A stretch of 64,000 nucleotides of DNA, from the NCBI RefSeq assembly GCF_037042905.1, contig NC_087245.1, positions 11,175,501-11,239,500 of the forward strand. Direction: 5' to 3'. The position numbers and the translations under genes were made by a program. The stretch is from Lytechinus pictus (lineage: Eukaryota; Echinodermata; Echinoidea; Temnopleuroida; Toxopneustidae). Below the pieces are notes generated by a model that saw only the letters and a list, made by a program, of their open reading frames with translations, did no database searches and was not told the origin of the DNA. Positions 1 through 14,300 of this stretch are shown one piece after another; position 1 is the stretch's first letter; the number at the start of each line of letters is the position of its first letter.

Positions 1-1401
1 TAAACGTTTTTACGATAAGTGAAACCATGTTTGCTTGCTTGTATCGAGGTAACCCTATCCATCTTATCATGCTTATGCAAATTTGTAAGTGGATGCTGTC
101 ATTATATATGTATTGATTTTGTCTCTTCTGTTTTCCCTAATAACTGAACAAATTTGTAGTCGGCTCTCTATCTTTTGTGCTAGCAGTCCCTATAGTTATG
201 ACGTACTGCGTCATGGAGGACCAATATGGAAATTCTAATTAAATACTACTGTGTACTACTACGGCGAAGAGTATATATGTATAATGTTTTTTCTCGATAA
301 GATCAATTGTATTACTGAAAATATTTACAATGATAATAATAACAGTAATAATGGCAATGATATCAATAAAAATAATAAATGAAAAGAATAAAAATAATCA
401 TAGCCATAAGTATGATGATAGTAATGAAATTAATGTCGATGATAACAATAAATATGAACAATAGTGATGATAAAAACTATCACATTAAAAGAAGTAAATT
501 ACAATTGCGCATTCTAGCAAAAAACAAGCGATCAAATCTGGGGGATATATCAGATATAACATACATATTTATTTCATTCAGAGGATTGTGGGTTTCAAAC
601 CAGGGGGCCGTTTCATAAAGCTGTTCGTAAGTTAAGAGCGACTTTAAGAGCGATTGGTGAACCCTTCTTATACGCGCTAAACCATCGCCAATTCAATATA
701 CCATTTACTACAAGAAAGGTTCACCAGTCGTTCTTAAAGTCGCTCTTAACCTACGAACAGCTTTATAAAACACCCACCCGGGTTAGAATCGGCGTTATGG
801 GCGTAACTTGCATTCAAGATATTTGTGGACCTTGCCTTAATTCAGTCCTTAAAAAATGGGTTCTCGTGCTACATTTTCCAGACTATTTTAGTCCGATTAG
901 GTACACAGAGTAATTGATATAATAGCGCAATAAAGTAGAAATGATATCTTTTTAAAAGTATTGTACACTTTAGTAGTGAAAGGAGAAATTGCGCATTATT
1001 CTGGCAGAGTTAGCACTATGCCAAATAGAATGTTTAAATAAATACTTTACTTTAATCCATCTATAAAAAGTTGGATTTACAAGGATGATTTCTCTCTACC
1101 TAATGGACACAAATTTGCTCATCGCTTTCAGTGTGCCTTGGCATGAAGTACAGTTTGCTTCGAAAAGGAAAAATCTACCAAATATTTATCAGACCTTTTG
1201 ATTGGCAAATAGAAAATTTTCTAATGTTTATATAATTTTATTTAAGATGACTTATTGCAAACTATACTGAAATAGGAAGCGTGGTAAATATTAATATCCA
1301 TTTTTAGATCAAAAACGTTGAGGCCCGTACTTTGAACTTGTGTCGAATTCACTCTCTAACAGTAAATTTATCAGCCCATTCAACACTTAAACAATCCATA
1401 A
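1..1401. other. Noncoding AT-rich sequence
   Basis: Simple AT-rich DNA with an interrupted AAT/GAT-rich stretch at about 325..470. Apart from the inverted-repeat element at 605..776, no gene or RNA was seen. Confidence 0.6.
605..776. repeat. Short inverted-repeat element (TTTCATAAAGCTGTTCG family)
   Basis: Left end CCGTTTCATAAAGCTGTTCG and right end, read in reverse complement, TGTTTTATAAAGCTGTTCG form arms that continue through GTTAAGAGCGAC. The whole unit is about 170 bases with no coding capacity, so it is MITE-like. Related ends occur at 16856..16987 and 20014..20141. Confidence 0.7.
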
Positions 1402-1828
1402 CTACATGTATCTGACTATGAAAAAATAGTGAATATTGCCAAATAATGTATTTTTGTGCATGTTTAGCACCCCACCCTCCCCCATTTCAAATGCGCTCTG
1501 CGGACTCCGATGTGTACCGTTGATGGCATGGAGCAATATCGGCAAACCTACCCGACTAGAAATAGTCTCCGGAACAGGATAAATATCAGCAGACGAAGAT
1601 GGCCTTTCTATATCGTGTATGGTAGATGACGTTTCACCTGAGACGGTAAAGATTCCCCTTGGAGATCTCTTGGTAAAAACCCGGTCATCTGGCAATTCGA
1701 TAGGTGGCAGTGTATCTGGTCTGTATACCGGTTTATCTGGGACCGGATCGTTCGGATTTATAGAGGAAATCGGATCTCCATGGGAAGACGCGGGTCGTAC
1801 GAGCAAAGTTCGGGTAGTTTCATCTCCC
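1402..1828 (-). CDS. Possible terminal exon of an unidentified minus-strand gene
   Basis: An open frame of about 140 codons runs from a strong-looking acceptor (pyrimidine-rich tract ending TTTTGCAG, exon start 1828) to a TAG at 1402. The predicted product is hydrophilic, rich in P, S, D and R, with DPVPDKPVYRPDTLPPIE near its start, and lacks membrane segments or a family I recognise. A terminal exon for a proline-rich cytoplasmic tail would fit the plan of the CD20-like genes to the right, but none of the expected membrane exons was found between 1829 and 11396. The exon needs an upstream exon ending in phase 2; the open stretch ending at a GTAAGG donor at 2760 has that phase. The plus-strand frame over the same bases is treated as a shadow. 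This may be chance or a degraded gene. Confidence 0.33.
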
Positions 1829-4800
1829 CTGCAAAATGAAAATGAAATTGGAAATATTTATAAACCACTCAAGGTGAAACTGAATAATTGCATATTAAAT
1901 AAAACAGATGATTAAACATCTTAAAAAAGATGATCTAATAAAGCATAGCTAAAGATGATGTATCAAGTCTATTTCATGGAATTTCGGTTCATTTTATAGT
2001 GTGACGGGTAATCGACAAGATCATTATTCATCCTAGCATCTTTCTGTCTGCCACAAAAAATGAGCATATTTTATGATGGTTAATGTCTCTTCCGTAATAG
2101 GCATTAGGCCTATGTTTTTAAAATCCTTCATATTGTGTGAAACGAAAGTAAAAATGATATTGAATTCCCACTTCCTTACAATATGATTTCTATCTCTTTT
2201 AAGTGTTGAAATCAACAACAAATGGAAATAATATATGTTATTCTCTATTCCCATAATATATATCTTGCAAATTGTGTTTAAAATTAATAACTATGTTCTC
2301 TTGATTCTTCTTCCAATTAGTCTCACAATCTTCATGCTGTTGGTGATTTCTAAAATATGTACAGTTATGTACTTTTACGTAATAATGTTTTCGGGTCATA
2401 TCAGTGCGACCTTTTCTTCCGTATCGTTCAAATGGTAACTAAACAACCTTTCGAATGATCTAATTCAAACTTAGTTCAGTAATCATTGGTAATTATATAG
2501 AATAGTGACAATGATCTAATTAGTTTTGGAGGTGTCAATGTCAAAAGTCAAAGTGGTATACATTGAAAAGAAAAGGTCGTTTTTACGATGAACTTCAAAT
2601 TGGTTCATGAATGCATACTGAAGAAACTGGTCAAGTTAGTAGTTACACCAAATGTACTTTGAGAATGTTTTCGAATTTGATATGACATGGAGCGTTTCGT
2701 GTAATATGGTTCAAAATTTTTGCATACGAAACAAAGCTAACTAGATACCAGTACCTTACCTCGAACAGAAAAGGTCTGCTATGAACCTTCTTGCTATTTT
2801 CGTGTTAAGTGCCAACGGGTTTTCATTTACAAGGTTTCTTTGGTATATTTCATTGTGTCAGTAACCAAAACACTTTCCGCAAACTGAATTTTTTCTCTTA
2901 CGTAACATCTATACTCAGCAAAAGTCCACTTGTTCAATCAACATGCTGTCTGAAACGTTTTAGATGATGCCTTCTGAACAATGAACTTTTATTTATTAAT
3001 TAACCATCATTAATATATAATTACCTGTTGAATATTTTTCAAGGCTGTCCTGCCTAATAAAATGTACGTAGTTTGCTATACTCTGATCCATTATTATTAA
3101 AACGGATTCAATAGACAGACATATAGGTCATGTAAATATGGATGTAGTCACGATGGGTTTCACGTCAGAGAGGTACGAAGGTGATCCAGGGGGGGGGGGG
3201 CATTTCCGGCCAATCCCCCCTTAAGAGTCATAGTCTTTATTCTTAATGGGAATATGTCGTTCATACACAAGTGAGGACATTTTTTTTTTTTTTTTTTGGG
3301 GGGGGGGGCTTGTAAAAGTGTACTGGGACGAAATGACCTTCATTTTTGTAACAACCTTGTCAAATTTTCATTGGGAAAATATGCCCCCCCCCCCTTTTTT
3401 GAAAATCATGGATATGCCCCTGGTGATACTTTGTGTTTGGGAGAAATTATGTAGCACTGCATGTAAAATAAAGATATGAGTTTCAGTTATTAGCCCGCAT
3501 GCATTAGGCATCCAATATTGAACATCGGATAAAATTTTTGCCTATTATTCAGTTTCAATAATTCAGCCCCCAAAAATGAAAATGCTGATGATCTTGGCAA
3601 ATGAGAAAGTAATTTTTTGTCTGTCTTTTCAGTATATTCTGCTTCCACACGCTTGTGTCTTGGGTTATATAGGAAGATGGATTGGTGCTTGCCAAGATAC
3701 ATGTTGTTCCCTTTTCACATTTGTAATAGCGAAGAAGATGGATGAAAACGGAACCACGTCCAAAACAACGTCAAGATGACTTTTAAAAATTTTTCTTTTT
3801 AACATTAACTAATAAAATACGTGGTTACTTAGGACTTCGTCGTCTTCGTTTCTCTCAATTTAGTAATATTTAATATTGACATCCAATGCAAATATCGATT
3901 ATATTTTCCACTTATTTCCGCCAGTGCACTAGTCTGAGCGTTTATTTATGTTCTCTTACTATATAGCATTAAGATATCGAGTGCCTTTGAGTTATAATGG
4001 CTCCACTTACTTAACCAAATTCCAGGTGCGCTTCTACTCTAAACATTTTGTGGGACTTCTTGGGGCTTGAAACATTTCCGACGTCGGTTTATTCAGTGCA
4101 ATGGAAATGGCCTATCGGTGGCAGCATACGTGGGAGACTATACTGATCTGACCAAGCAGCTAGTCCCCCGAACCCTGGTCCCCAAAATATTTCTAAAGAA
4201 CATAACCCAGAAAACATTGCCCTGTATAATCTTCGAGAAATAGGGGTAAAATTGCCCTAGGAAGCGGGGGTGCTGGGGTGTTGAAGCATCCTCAAACTTT
4301 ACCGGGGGTGTAGGTTATTTCCCATAGGAAACTTTGCCGTGAAATTTGATTGATATGCTTAATAGAAGATCGCCTTCCTTTCGTAGTGATTTTTTTGCTT
4401 GTCAAATTTCTCGCTATCAAAATAACCTCCATTTTCTTGTGAAAACGCATTTTCTCTATTTTTGCTTGTCGAATTTACACCAGCACCCCTGTTAAAAATC
4501 GTTTCCAGTGTCATTATACTTGACATTTAAATATCATTAAACATGCACAAAAAATCAAGATTTGGACGCGTTTAAAAAAAATCCTGTATTAAAAATTGGC
4601 CCCCCAAAAATGGATATTCTTTTTACTCCCTCGCCCCCCAATCCGAGACGTGGATCGACGTCCGTGATTCTAAACTGAAACATTTTAATAACCTTAGCCT
4701 CGCTCAGGGAGAATATAGCGACCGAACTATTTTCTTTTTTTTAATATCATAAAGTAAAAATCAGAGCATTTTTTTAAACCAAAATAGACAAATCTAAAGT

Positions 4801-6237
4801 TAAAACTTGATTTTTATGGCATTTGTATTCGTGTTGGACGAAGTTGGGAGTTAAACTTGAAAAAAAAATTACTAGGCATTGGATAGCATGGGATCATTTA
4901 CTGTTATACTAGCGCTCCAAGAAAGCATTAATTTATTCTGCATTCACATGTTATTTTTAGAGGGAGCATGTAGCGACCGAGCGAGAAAATGCTCGAATTT
5001 GAACAGTAAACAGCTTTAATTTTAGAGTACTCGACGACATGGAATATATACGCATATAGGGCCTACATAGAATATTTGTATATCTATTCTTTGTGGTTGA
5101 TTTTTTTAGGCGGTAAGTGTCAAAGCGCCCCCCCCCCCCCCGATATAAGAATAATATATACATATATGAAGCCATTCTTATACGGAATGCAAACTGCCGG
5201 GTATATAAGCACTGTTAACATTGTTGATTTCCAGAATCGTCACCAAGCGGTGCTGCTTATCGGGTGTCACAGAATAACCATCATGGCTGAGGAATCCCGA
5301 TTATTCCAAAACATACTGGAACATGATCACTACTTAAAGTATATTGCATAATTATCAAAGTTTCCCCTTCTCTATTTCCCTTTTCCCTATTCTTTTTTCT
5401 CATTCATCTTATCTCTTTAATCATGGCATGAGTATGGGTATGCGAGGGAGTGCGCGGCATTATGAGTGTGTCTTTTGCGTTTACGAGATTCACTAATTAT
5501 AATTTTGTATTTTTTCGTTATGCTTAGCTAATCATTTGCTGTCTTGTATATTTTCATTATTTTGGTGGTTGAAAGAAATTTGAATTCACAATGCTGCATT
5601 ACTTCCGTGCTCGTTACCATCTTACATTGTATAAGTATTGGAGAATAGGGAGTTTTCTGCGGTTGGTGTTATGACTCACAAATTCACATTGAGCTAAAAT
5701 TCGATAAATCTACAATGCGAGTGAGCCTAAAAATTGGAATTTATATATATATATATATATGGAAAATCCTGTATAAAATTGATAAGAAAATTGATTTCCA
5801 CTACAATCTTTTCTGCAAAAGTTGAGCAATATCGGGCTATCATAAGCAATATATCGGGGAGAAATATTCCTAGCAGTCAATTACTGGAATACAATTCATT
5901 GATGTAAAAACTATACCACGAAAATCATTACCAAACTAGTTAAGTTCAGATAAATAAAACTTTTCCGTATTTTCTCCCCTTTTCACTTTATTGGCAACTT
6001 AGTCTGAACTAATTTATCAGTTCTTTTCAGTTGAAACTTGAATACATTGTATTTGTCAGTTTCTAAATCAATTAAATCAATCAATTAAATCTGAATCAAT
6101 TAACAATATGCCTACATCTGATTTGTTTTCTATCCAAAACGGAAACGAAATTAACCAAAACAATTGAAGTGCGAAATTCATAGCCTCAAATACCATTTTG
6201 CCATTAAGGTATGAATTAAGAATAAATCATGGCTTAC

Positions 6238-6290
6238 CTGGGGGAAATGTCCCCGTCATTCCTTGGTGATACGCGTGACATGGTGTGTCA
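6238..6290 (-). CDS. Possible small internal exon (53 bases)
   Basis: On the minus strand, a CTACAG acceptor is followed by 53 bases open in only one frame, then CCCCAG and a GTAAGC donor. The peptide (DTPCHAYHQGMTGTFPP) starts after a phase-1 base and ends in phase 1, like the tiny fifth exons of the CD20-like copies. It does not join in frame to the candidate terminal exon at 1402..1828 without an exon between them. No similarity is recognised. Confidence 0.22.
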
Positions 6291-7029
6291 CTGTAGGTGA
6301 CCCTACAATACAAATCCAATTAGCGAGTTGAACCATCAGCAAAATTATTATTCCTTTGATTCCTCACATGGACGTATCGTATCAACCATGGGTATGGTAT
6401 CAACTCGAGCTCAATTGACGTTACCCCCCTCCTTTAAGATTTTGTTTGAAGACCAGTGTGCACTCATCCTGAACCGGATCTGCCTGGCGGACCGTGTGCT
6501 GGCTGGGCCCCCTTGTCATTTGTTTTCCACCGTATGAGGCGTGTTAACATATAACGGTAAGAACCCTGGGAGCTCGGCCCCCTATTAAGCTTTAGGTTAT
6601 ATACTCTTTTCATGGTTTGGTTGCAGTTATGCAAATAAGAGGTTGGTAAACAGAGGAGGGGTGAGAGGGGTTGTTATTACAAATGAATAAAAGTGAGGAT
6701 ACGAAGCTAAGGTGTCAATAAATCTGGGAAGAGTATAGTGATTTCTTTTTTTTTATTACCTGGAGCAAGTAACATGACCTCTCGATCGAGGCGGATGTTT
6801 TAACTTTTTTTGTGTTAATTTTACAGTAGGATTCAGAAAAAGAGAATATATGTACCTTAGGACAAACATAACAAAATATAAAGGAGGCATATAATTATGT
6901 GTATAGTAAGTACGGAATCATGCGTACTATGATAAGCTCCTACCTAAACCAAATAACATGTGTGTTTTAAACAGCGTAAGATATTTCAAAATATAACCAG
7001 TGCATATCTTCCGGATTCTTCTTCCCCCC

Positions 7030-7385
7030 CTCTTTTTCATGAACATTATTATCATCACCATGAAAATCATAATCATCATTACAACCATTGTTATCATAAC
7101 AATAATTTCCATAACCATGATTTCCATCATAATCGTCATTATCATCTTCATCATCATCATCATCATCATCATCAACACCACCACCATCATCATAACCAAC
7201 ACAATCATCATTATTATCATCATCATCCAGATCATAACCATTAATCATCATCATCATCCTCCTCCTCCTCATCATCATCATCACCATCACCAACATTCTC
7301 ATCATAACCATCATCATTATCATTGTCATTCCCATCTTAATCATCACCATGGTCATCATTATCTTCATCCTCATCATTTTCTCGT
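7030..7385. repeat. ATC/CAT trinucleotide microsatellite
   Basis: Imperfect (ATC)n with CCT interruptions. It creates open frames of poly-His, poly-Ile or poly-Met/Asp on both strands, which are artefacts of the repeat. Confidence 0.9.
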
Positions 7386-8192
7386 CTGAACTTTGGTAGA
7401 TAGGAAGTAATTTCAATGCCATATTTTGGAAATTAACGAATGTATATCAACTTCAAAACAGATCAGTATTGCTTTACATACATCTATGAAGGTGATAAAA
7501 TAACAAGGTTTCTCATATTACAGAAATTATAATCTACATTTAAGGTTAAACTGGTCCATAACTCTGGTATTATCTCTTTTTTTAAATATTTTATCAGAAA
7601 CAGTACACGTCATCTTTTGGTAGACGTATGAATACAGATTGAAAGCCAAAGACCTGTAAACCGGATCAGCAAGTGAATTTGAGCCGGGTTTTTGTTTATA
7701 TAGTTCGTTTACATATTCACCCATTATCTGTGCAAACATACAGGAGAAGAAGATGGATACATTATAGAGACTTCTGTTTTCAAGGGAATCCTAGTAGAAG
7801 GCCATTAAATATTGGACTATGAGAGTAGAACAAAGGTAACAACTGAAATATTTGAATTAGACCATTGTACTTTTGTAGAGAAAAGTGCCACGGGCCTTGT
7901 TTGCAACCGTATCTATAAACGTAGCAAATCCGGAGCAAATCACCAGCAAGCAAACAACCTGCCCTACTTGTAAATGGTGTATGATTGGCTCAAAGTAAGT
8001 CATGATATAATAATGATGGCCATGAAATATACTCGATGATACGACCTTTGGATGTCGTTTTTCAGATTCACATGCATCATCTGTTTTAAAAGAGGGCGTA
8101 CTCTCTTTTATGATTTTTCAACGGTTAATAATCATTGGAGATTTTTCGCAACGAATTCCAGAACACAGTAAATGTATTGAAAATACCCGTCA

Positions 8193-8370
8193 AATGACAA
8201 TGAACAGCTGGAGGTCTTTGTCGAAAATTGGTAAATCGATCATAATTTTGGTCCCAAGTTTTGGAGCTGACGAAAAATTGCAAGTATGTCTATTGTCCAG
8301 AGTCCAGGACAAAACTGCTGTTTGGATTTAACAATTTTCGACAAAGACTTTTTGGTTGCTCATTGCCATT
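8193..8370. repeat. Inverted-repeat element, about 180 bases or slightly longer
   Basis: The words GGTCTTTGTCGAAAATTG and CAATTTTCGACAAAGAC are reverse complements facing each other, with further pairing outwards (ACAATGA against TCATTGCC). MITE-like; the outer limits are uncertain, perhaps including GAAAATACC at both sides. Confidence 0.6.
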
Positions 8371-11300
8371 AAGGGCATTTGAAAATACCTTATTTTGTTC
8401 CTGAAAGCATCCTGCGTCGCGGTTTTAAATCTCTCAAATTATGGTTCAGAGAACGTTTGATCAAATAATAAATATTACCTTATATTAGCGATTTGATTTG
8501 ACTGTAAATAAGCTGTTTTTGCTACAACACTATATTATAGAATATAATTCTAGATTTCCGAGATAAAGATGTAACATCTAACGAACAAGTGTTGGTAGGC
8601 CCTTTTTCATCCTCCTGTTTAAGTAGCATGAACCATCTGCAAAATCTAATTTTGATAAATTGTTATTATAAACAACTCTACATCCCCAGAAAACGACACA
8701 ATGTTGTCAGAAGTGTTTAAATAAATTATGATTAATATGCATAATTTTCCATCCCTGTATTCAATTATGTCTGTATTGTAGTTCTCGCCCATTAAACGTA
8801 CATTGCAAAAACTGTGGTGTTAGATTGGTGTACATAGGGAACCACACAAGTAATTTTACTACAGTGTTATTATTTTTTGGCGTTGGTTCAACAAATATGG
8901 GTAATATTAAAACCCCTCTGTTTGTAAGTTTTACACTCATTAGTGTTGTGTTCAATCTAGGGTGTAGTTTTGACACTTCAGGGTATGGTACTCGAAGGAA
9001 ACCAATTGGTCTTAGTTTAAAAACCCCAGATTGATGCCCTTACACCAGTCACCAACAACATACAAACACATACACCCGCACACTCACCCTCACACACGCA
9101 CACCCTCTCACACACACCCACATACACACCTCCCACACACACGACACAGCTGAATGATACAAGAGAAACAAAATACCTACCACGCTGCTAAGACTGATTG
9201 CGTATTGAAGTTTTAATCAGTGCAAATCATTACGCGGAATCTACTACCATGACAAGGTTAACAATAAAAAATCAATTAAAAAAATTACCAGACACTGGTC
9301 TCGTAACCAAATAGTTCGAATCCACACAGCCACCATTTAACAATAATTTATTTTAGTTTTATTTGAAAAAAAGACAATAAAACTAATAATGGCAAAGGTT
9401 TATCAAACGATTCGAAATAACTCGTATTTAGCTATTAATCAGTGTGACATGTTCCATCCAATTTATTTATCAACGAGATGTAATCAACTGTTTCCGATTA
9501 AGGTAAGGTGGGTTATGTAATGGTTTTTTAGTCTAAAATATCATTTTCTACATTACCACTTAACGTACATGATTTGCAGCAAAATGTGATACTCCCTGTA
9601 TTGGAGTGGATATAGTAAATATAGATAAAATAGTATGTCTATGGGGTGGAATCTTTTGCATGTACGAAATCTACCGCCCAATTTGTATATATATAACACT
9701 ACAAGCAGCAGACTATAGTTAAGATAAAATACAACACCGATTGGTGAAACGTCTCGTTTCAAATGTGGCTAAATGGTTTATTTATTTTAGCAAAGTGTAA
9801 CTGTTGTTTTATCAGAATTAATTAAACACTAATTATATTTTTCTCATTGTACATTAGATTATTGAAAGACATAGAGACCTCCACTATAAATATATAGATC
9901 TGAATAACATTCATAATTCAATTACATAAATATATTTCAGATATACAGGCGGAGTATAACATTTTTAGATTTAAAAAAAATCGATCATCAAAGTAAAGAT
10001 TCGAGGTGAATATTAGCATCATAACTAGTTTCATCTTTAGAAATTGATAATCGAAGAATATGAAAGATAGTTCACACAATCAACAATTAACACAATCAAG
10101 AAATATAATTCATCAGTAATATACACTACCTCGCATCAATATCCACTATTTCCGAAATTATTTCTCAAACTTCGAAATACATTACATATTTCAGCCATAT
10201 ATATATCATTGTATTTTCTTAATGACAATCGACCTGGCGTTCAAATCATTGGCCATAAACTCACCGGCCTAAAAGAGCCAGTGGGAATTATAGGAGAGAA
10301 AGACATAAAACCAAAATATGGATGTATTTTAATTGTAAATACCAGTACTTTATAGAACAACGTATAGGCCTATCCTACGGGTATTTTTATAGCGCTTTAA
10401 TAGAATAATATACAAAAGAGTTCTTATCCATTGAATTCACCACAAACCCAACCATATTTAATTCACATTGCTTTGCACGAGTAATATCTAAAAAAAAGGG
10501 GTTCTTTGCTAAGTTTATCTAGCATGGATTACTGCAAAAATGTAATCAAGTTGTAGCATTACTTCAGTATTATTGCATAACTTTATACAAGATATTATTA
10601 CTAAACCAAGCAAATCTGGGCCTATAAATTCACAATGAAAACAATCAAAAGCAAGCACAATTTTAATACATCATTAAAAAGATGTATTCTACTGAACATG
10701 ATTTTTTTTCTTATCAATAAATCCTCAGCCTTTCTTGTCAGACATCTTTATCAGACGATACATTTTTTTACGAATAGGACAAGCAAGAGATCAGAAGGCA
10801 CGACATCAATGTGCAGTAATAATAATAAATTACATAAAATAGATACATAATCTATATGTCTATATTTCACTGCACTTGAGGTTATATATATATATAGAAA
10901 GAAAGGCTATTGATTTTCAAGGTTTCATTTGTAGAGAATGAATCAATTATTATACAATTGTTTGCATTTCATAATATCAAATTAGACTAATATTTAGCGA
11001 TTTGAATATTTACAAAAAATAGAAATGGTAGAAATGGCCCATGTTTAAAATAAAGCATAGATGATTATTGTGAGAGGTAATTTATTTGCTTTGGCGATCT
11101 GTTAAGGCCATTGTACAACCTTTTGTATATTGCCCGTCAGAAAAAAAACTGTGTTCATGGCACAGGGATCTAATTCTAAGCGTAAATTACCATCTGTAGA
11201 ATTCCTACCATTACCATTTTTTTTTTAATTGAAGATGAATGCAATTCAAAATGTGTGAATTTACGAAATGGAGGAGTCAGTCTCCTCACCTTTATAACGT

Positions 11301-11396
11301 GTTTCAAGCTTATCATTACCACGTTTTTTAAAGGGAGTTGCTTACTAATGTAATATAGTAAAATGAGGCGTATTTTATGACTATTTTCAACCATTT

Positions 11397-14300
11397 TTAA
11401 GCCACCATTCCGCCAGGTTTGGTTGGTACAGCAGCTGCTTGTTGGTTGTAAGGGGAAACATGGGCAGCTGCGGCTTGGTTGTATCCGGTCTGGTTGTATC
11501 CGGCGGTCTGGTTGTATCCGGCTTGAGGGACAGGTTGGCCCGCTGGAGGGTAAGCCTGCTGAACGTTGTAAGCTGGAGGGGGTTGGGCGATCCCTGTCGG
11601 CTGGGCATACTGGCCTGTGGGTTTATCCAAAATACATTGTGACAAGAATAAGTATTTTTATCCAATATGTTTGAAACTAATGAATGACTATAAACAAAAT
11701 GAAAAAGATTATTTCTTTTTAAGAGACACTCCAGGCTGCAAATACTTATATCTAAATAAACGAAAAAAATTGAACAGCGCTGAAAAAAATTATCAATATA
11801 TTATTAAAACGAAGTTATTGAATTTCAAAAACAATTTTTAAAATAATTATATGGACGAGGACATGAATAAGCAATAGGGGGACTGGTCATGTCAAATCCT
11901 CACTTTTCATTGTTATATGTTATTCCATACAATTATGATTACTTCATATTTTTCTATACAAGTAACAAAATACATATAAACTGCAGCTACGATTATCTTA
12001 CAGATTATATAAGTAATGAATCCACTTTTATTTAATAGGAATTAATATTTCATATATTGAAGTATAAAAGAATAAGAGGTGATATGACAGCAGCTTGCTC
12101 ATTGCATATTCATTGGGGCATGCATAGAACTTTTTCTTTGATTTCAATGAAACATTCAGTGCAGGGGAAGATCCACTGCAGGATTTTCCAAAGGGGGGGG
12201 GGGACATTTGACAAGCCCAAAAAGGATTTGCACCTAGCATTAAAGGTCATTTTGTCCGCGGAATGTTTGACAAGCAACAGCAACAAAAGGTACTCACTTT
12301 CAAAGGGGGGGGGGGGGACTTGGGTAAACAAATGGCATAGGCCTATATACATTACAAATTTTGATCATGCCTCTCAAAGGGGGGGGGGCGAGCCGGATGT
12401 GACCCCCCCCCCCCAGTGGCGTACCTGGGATTTTTCACAGGGGGGGGCAAAACCGTCCGCCAAAAAATTTGACAAGCCAAAAAAAAAAAAAAAAAAAGGT
12501 CTTCAATCACATATGAAGGATTTCGTATCAGAAAAAAATTTGACAAAAAAAAAAAAAAAAAAAAGGTCTTCAATCACAAATGAAGGATTTCGTATCAGAA
12601 AAAAATTTGACAAGCAAAAAAAAAAAAAAAAAAAAGCTCGTCAGGGGGACAATAAAGGTCTTCAAGCTCGTCAGGGGGGGCAGGGATACGTCCTTTGCAT
12701 GGGTTGTGGCTCGTCAGGGGGGGCAGACTGCCCCCTCTGCCCCCCCCCCCGTAGGTACGCTAGTGCCCCCCCCCCTGGATCCGCCAGTGATTCAGTGTTT
12801 AGTTAATTTTTTTGTTATCTGTTCAATCATATTAATTTTAGCCTATAGAGTATCCCTTAAGCATGTTAAGAGACGGTTGGAGAAGGATAAATTGAATGGT
12901 AGACATGGTAGATATGTGTTTCCATTTGTACAATATACAAATTCCAGGTATTAAGATTGCCTTATATTCGTTTAAAATTACTGATTTTATTTCTATTTTT
13001 TGTTGGTCATACAGAGGTCTTCTGATCGGTATTTCATGATGATTGTATTAATTATGTTTTAGGGGATGACAAATGGAAATATTTCTAACCAATGTAAATC
13101 ATTAACTTCACTGCCGTTTAATCTATAGCAACATGCTTTATAATCACCATATCGAAACCCATATTAAGGGGGGGGGGACCCAGCAATAATATTTTAATTC
13201 TCTGGACACTTACCAGTTGTTACAACCATTGGGGTCGTCTGCTGGGTGTACTGTACAGAATACAATTTGTTAAGAGGGAGAAGGAAAATAGGAGGTGAAA
13301 AACCAATTTGTAATCACACAAAAAATGCAGTTCACTTTGAGACGGTCCTCTCCTCACTGCTATTGTATCCAAATGTAATTCCAAAAGCACAGTGATCTTA
13401 AAGAACATAATGTGAGACTACAAGATTAATCACAACTTTTATATTATCTTCGAACAACGTTTGATTCGTTTAGGATTTTCTTTTATTTTGAAATAGGCTA
13501 TGAGATGCATTTTGATTTTTTTTCAAAGAAAATTGTGCATTATGGGACTATATTATGTTTTAACTTAAAGCTCACCTATATTATAGATGGCGCCAGAGCT
13601 TACACGAGTTATCCATATTCCTATTCATTCACCTGCTCATTCACAAGTCCTTGAAAATAAACCCCTCTACAGATTTCGGTATTCTGAGGGAAATTACAAT
13701 TTACATTACAACAAAACTAGATGCATCGCTTGGTTATTTTCTTAACTACCTTGTTGTCATTGTGATACATTTTTATCTTCACTTTGGCTATTATTAAGTT
13801 CATTTTTCTGTAAAGTATATAGTAAAAATTGCTACAGGACAGACTCACTCTGATATTACGAGGGGGGGGGGGGTTGTTAAGAAAATTGTTGTCTACTCAC
13901 CACAGTGGTGGTTGTGGTTCGGGTTGACGATTGGCCACAGGCCATACCACCGCAACAGTAAGCAGAAGCCACAATAGCTACAATCATCTCTACCAATCCA
14001 AGGATGGCCAACAAAGAGTCACAAGCAATGCTTCCGTTCTGTCGATTCAAGTGGAATATTTCGCATTCGTGACTTCTTTTTCCAATAGCTAATTCAATAT
14101 TTTCATTAAACCTCCTTTATAAGCATTAATAACTAATCCATATAGTCATTAGACTATGCTATTTATGTAGGCCTATTTGTTTATAAAAATTATCGTTAAT
14201 TTACAACGAAAATCAATTCTTCCAGTATTATACAGCGAGGGTCTTTGCTATTTTGTGTAACATTAGCATGCTACTCGTCAGTTGTCACATTACAGCGTAG

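Larger units (their letters stand above)
1829..11396. other. Mostly noncoding region left of copy A
   Basis: Outside the candidate exons and the repeats listed separately, this stretch is AT-rich with scattered homopolymers. Poly-G/poly-C interrupted repeats appear at about 3185..3415 and 4150..4660, with the TTTGACAAG-type word seen elsewhere in the window. An imperfect TA run lies at 5742..5760. A CA-rich tract lies at about 9050..9145. No supportable gene was found. Confidence 0.5.

Noticed and set aside
6927-7422. Overlapping open frames with poly-His, poly-Met or poly-Asp
   Set aside because: They all come from the ATC microsatellite on both strands; no start context, splice sites or domain.
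7527-7739. 70-codon minus-strand frame (MGEYVNELYKQKPG)
   Set aside because: It reads like a possible exon, but the donor after VYR is weak (GTCTTT), the acceptor is pyrimidine-poor, and no family is recognised.
12057-12806. 249-codon plus-strand open frame
   Set aside because: Made of G, C and A homopolymers and tandem repeat units inside the last intron of copy A; Lys/Gly/Pro runs only.
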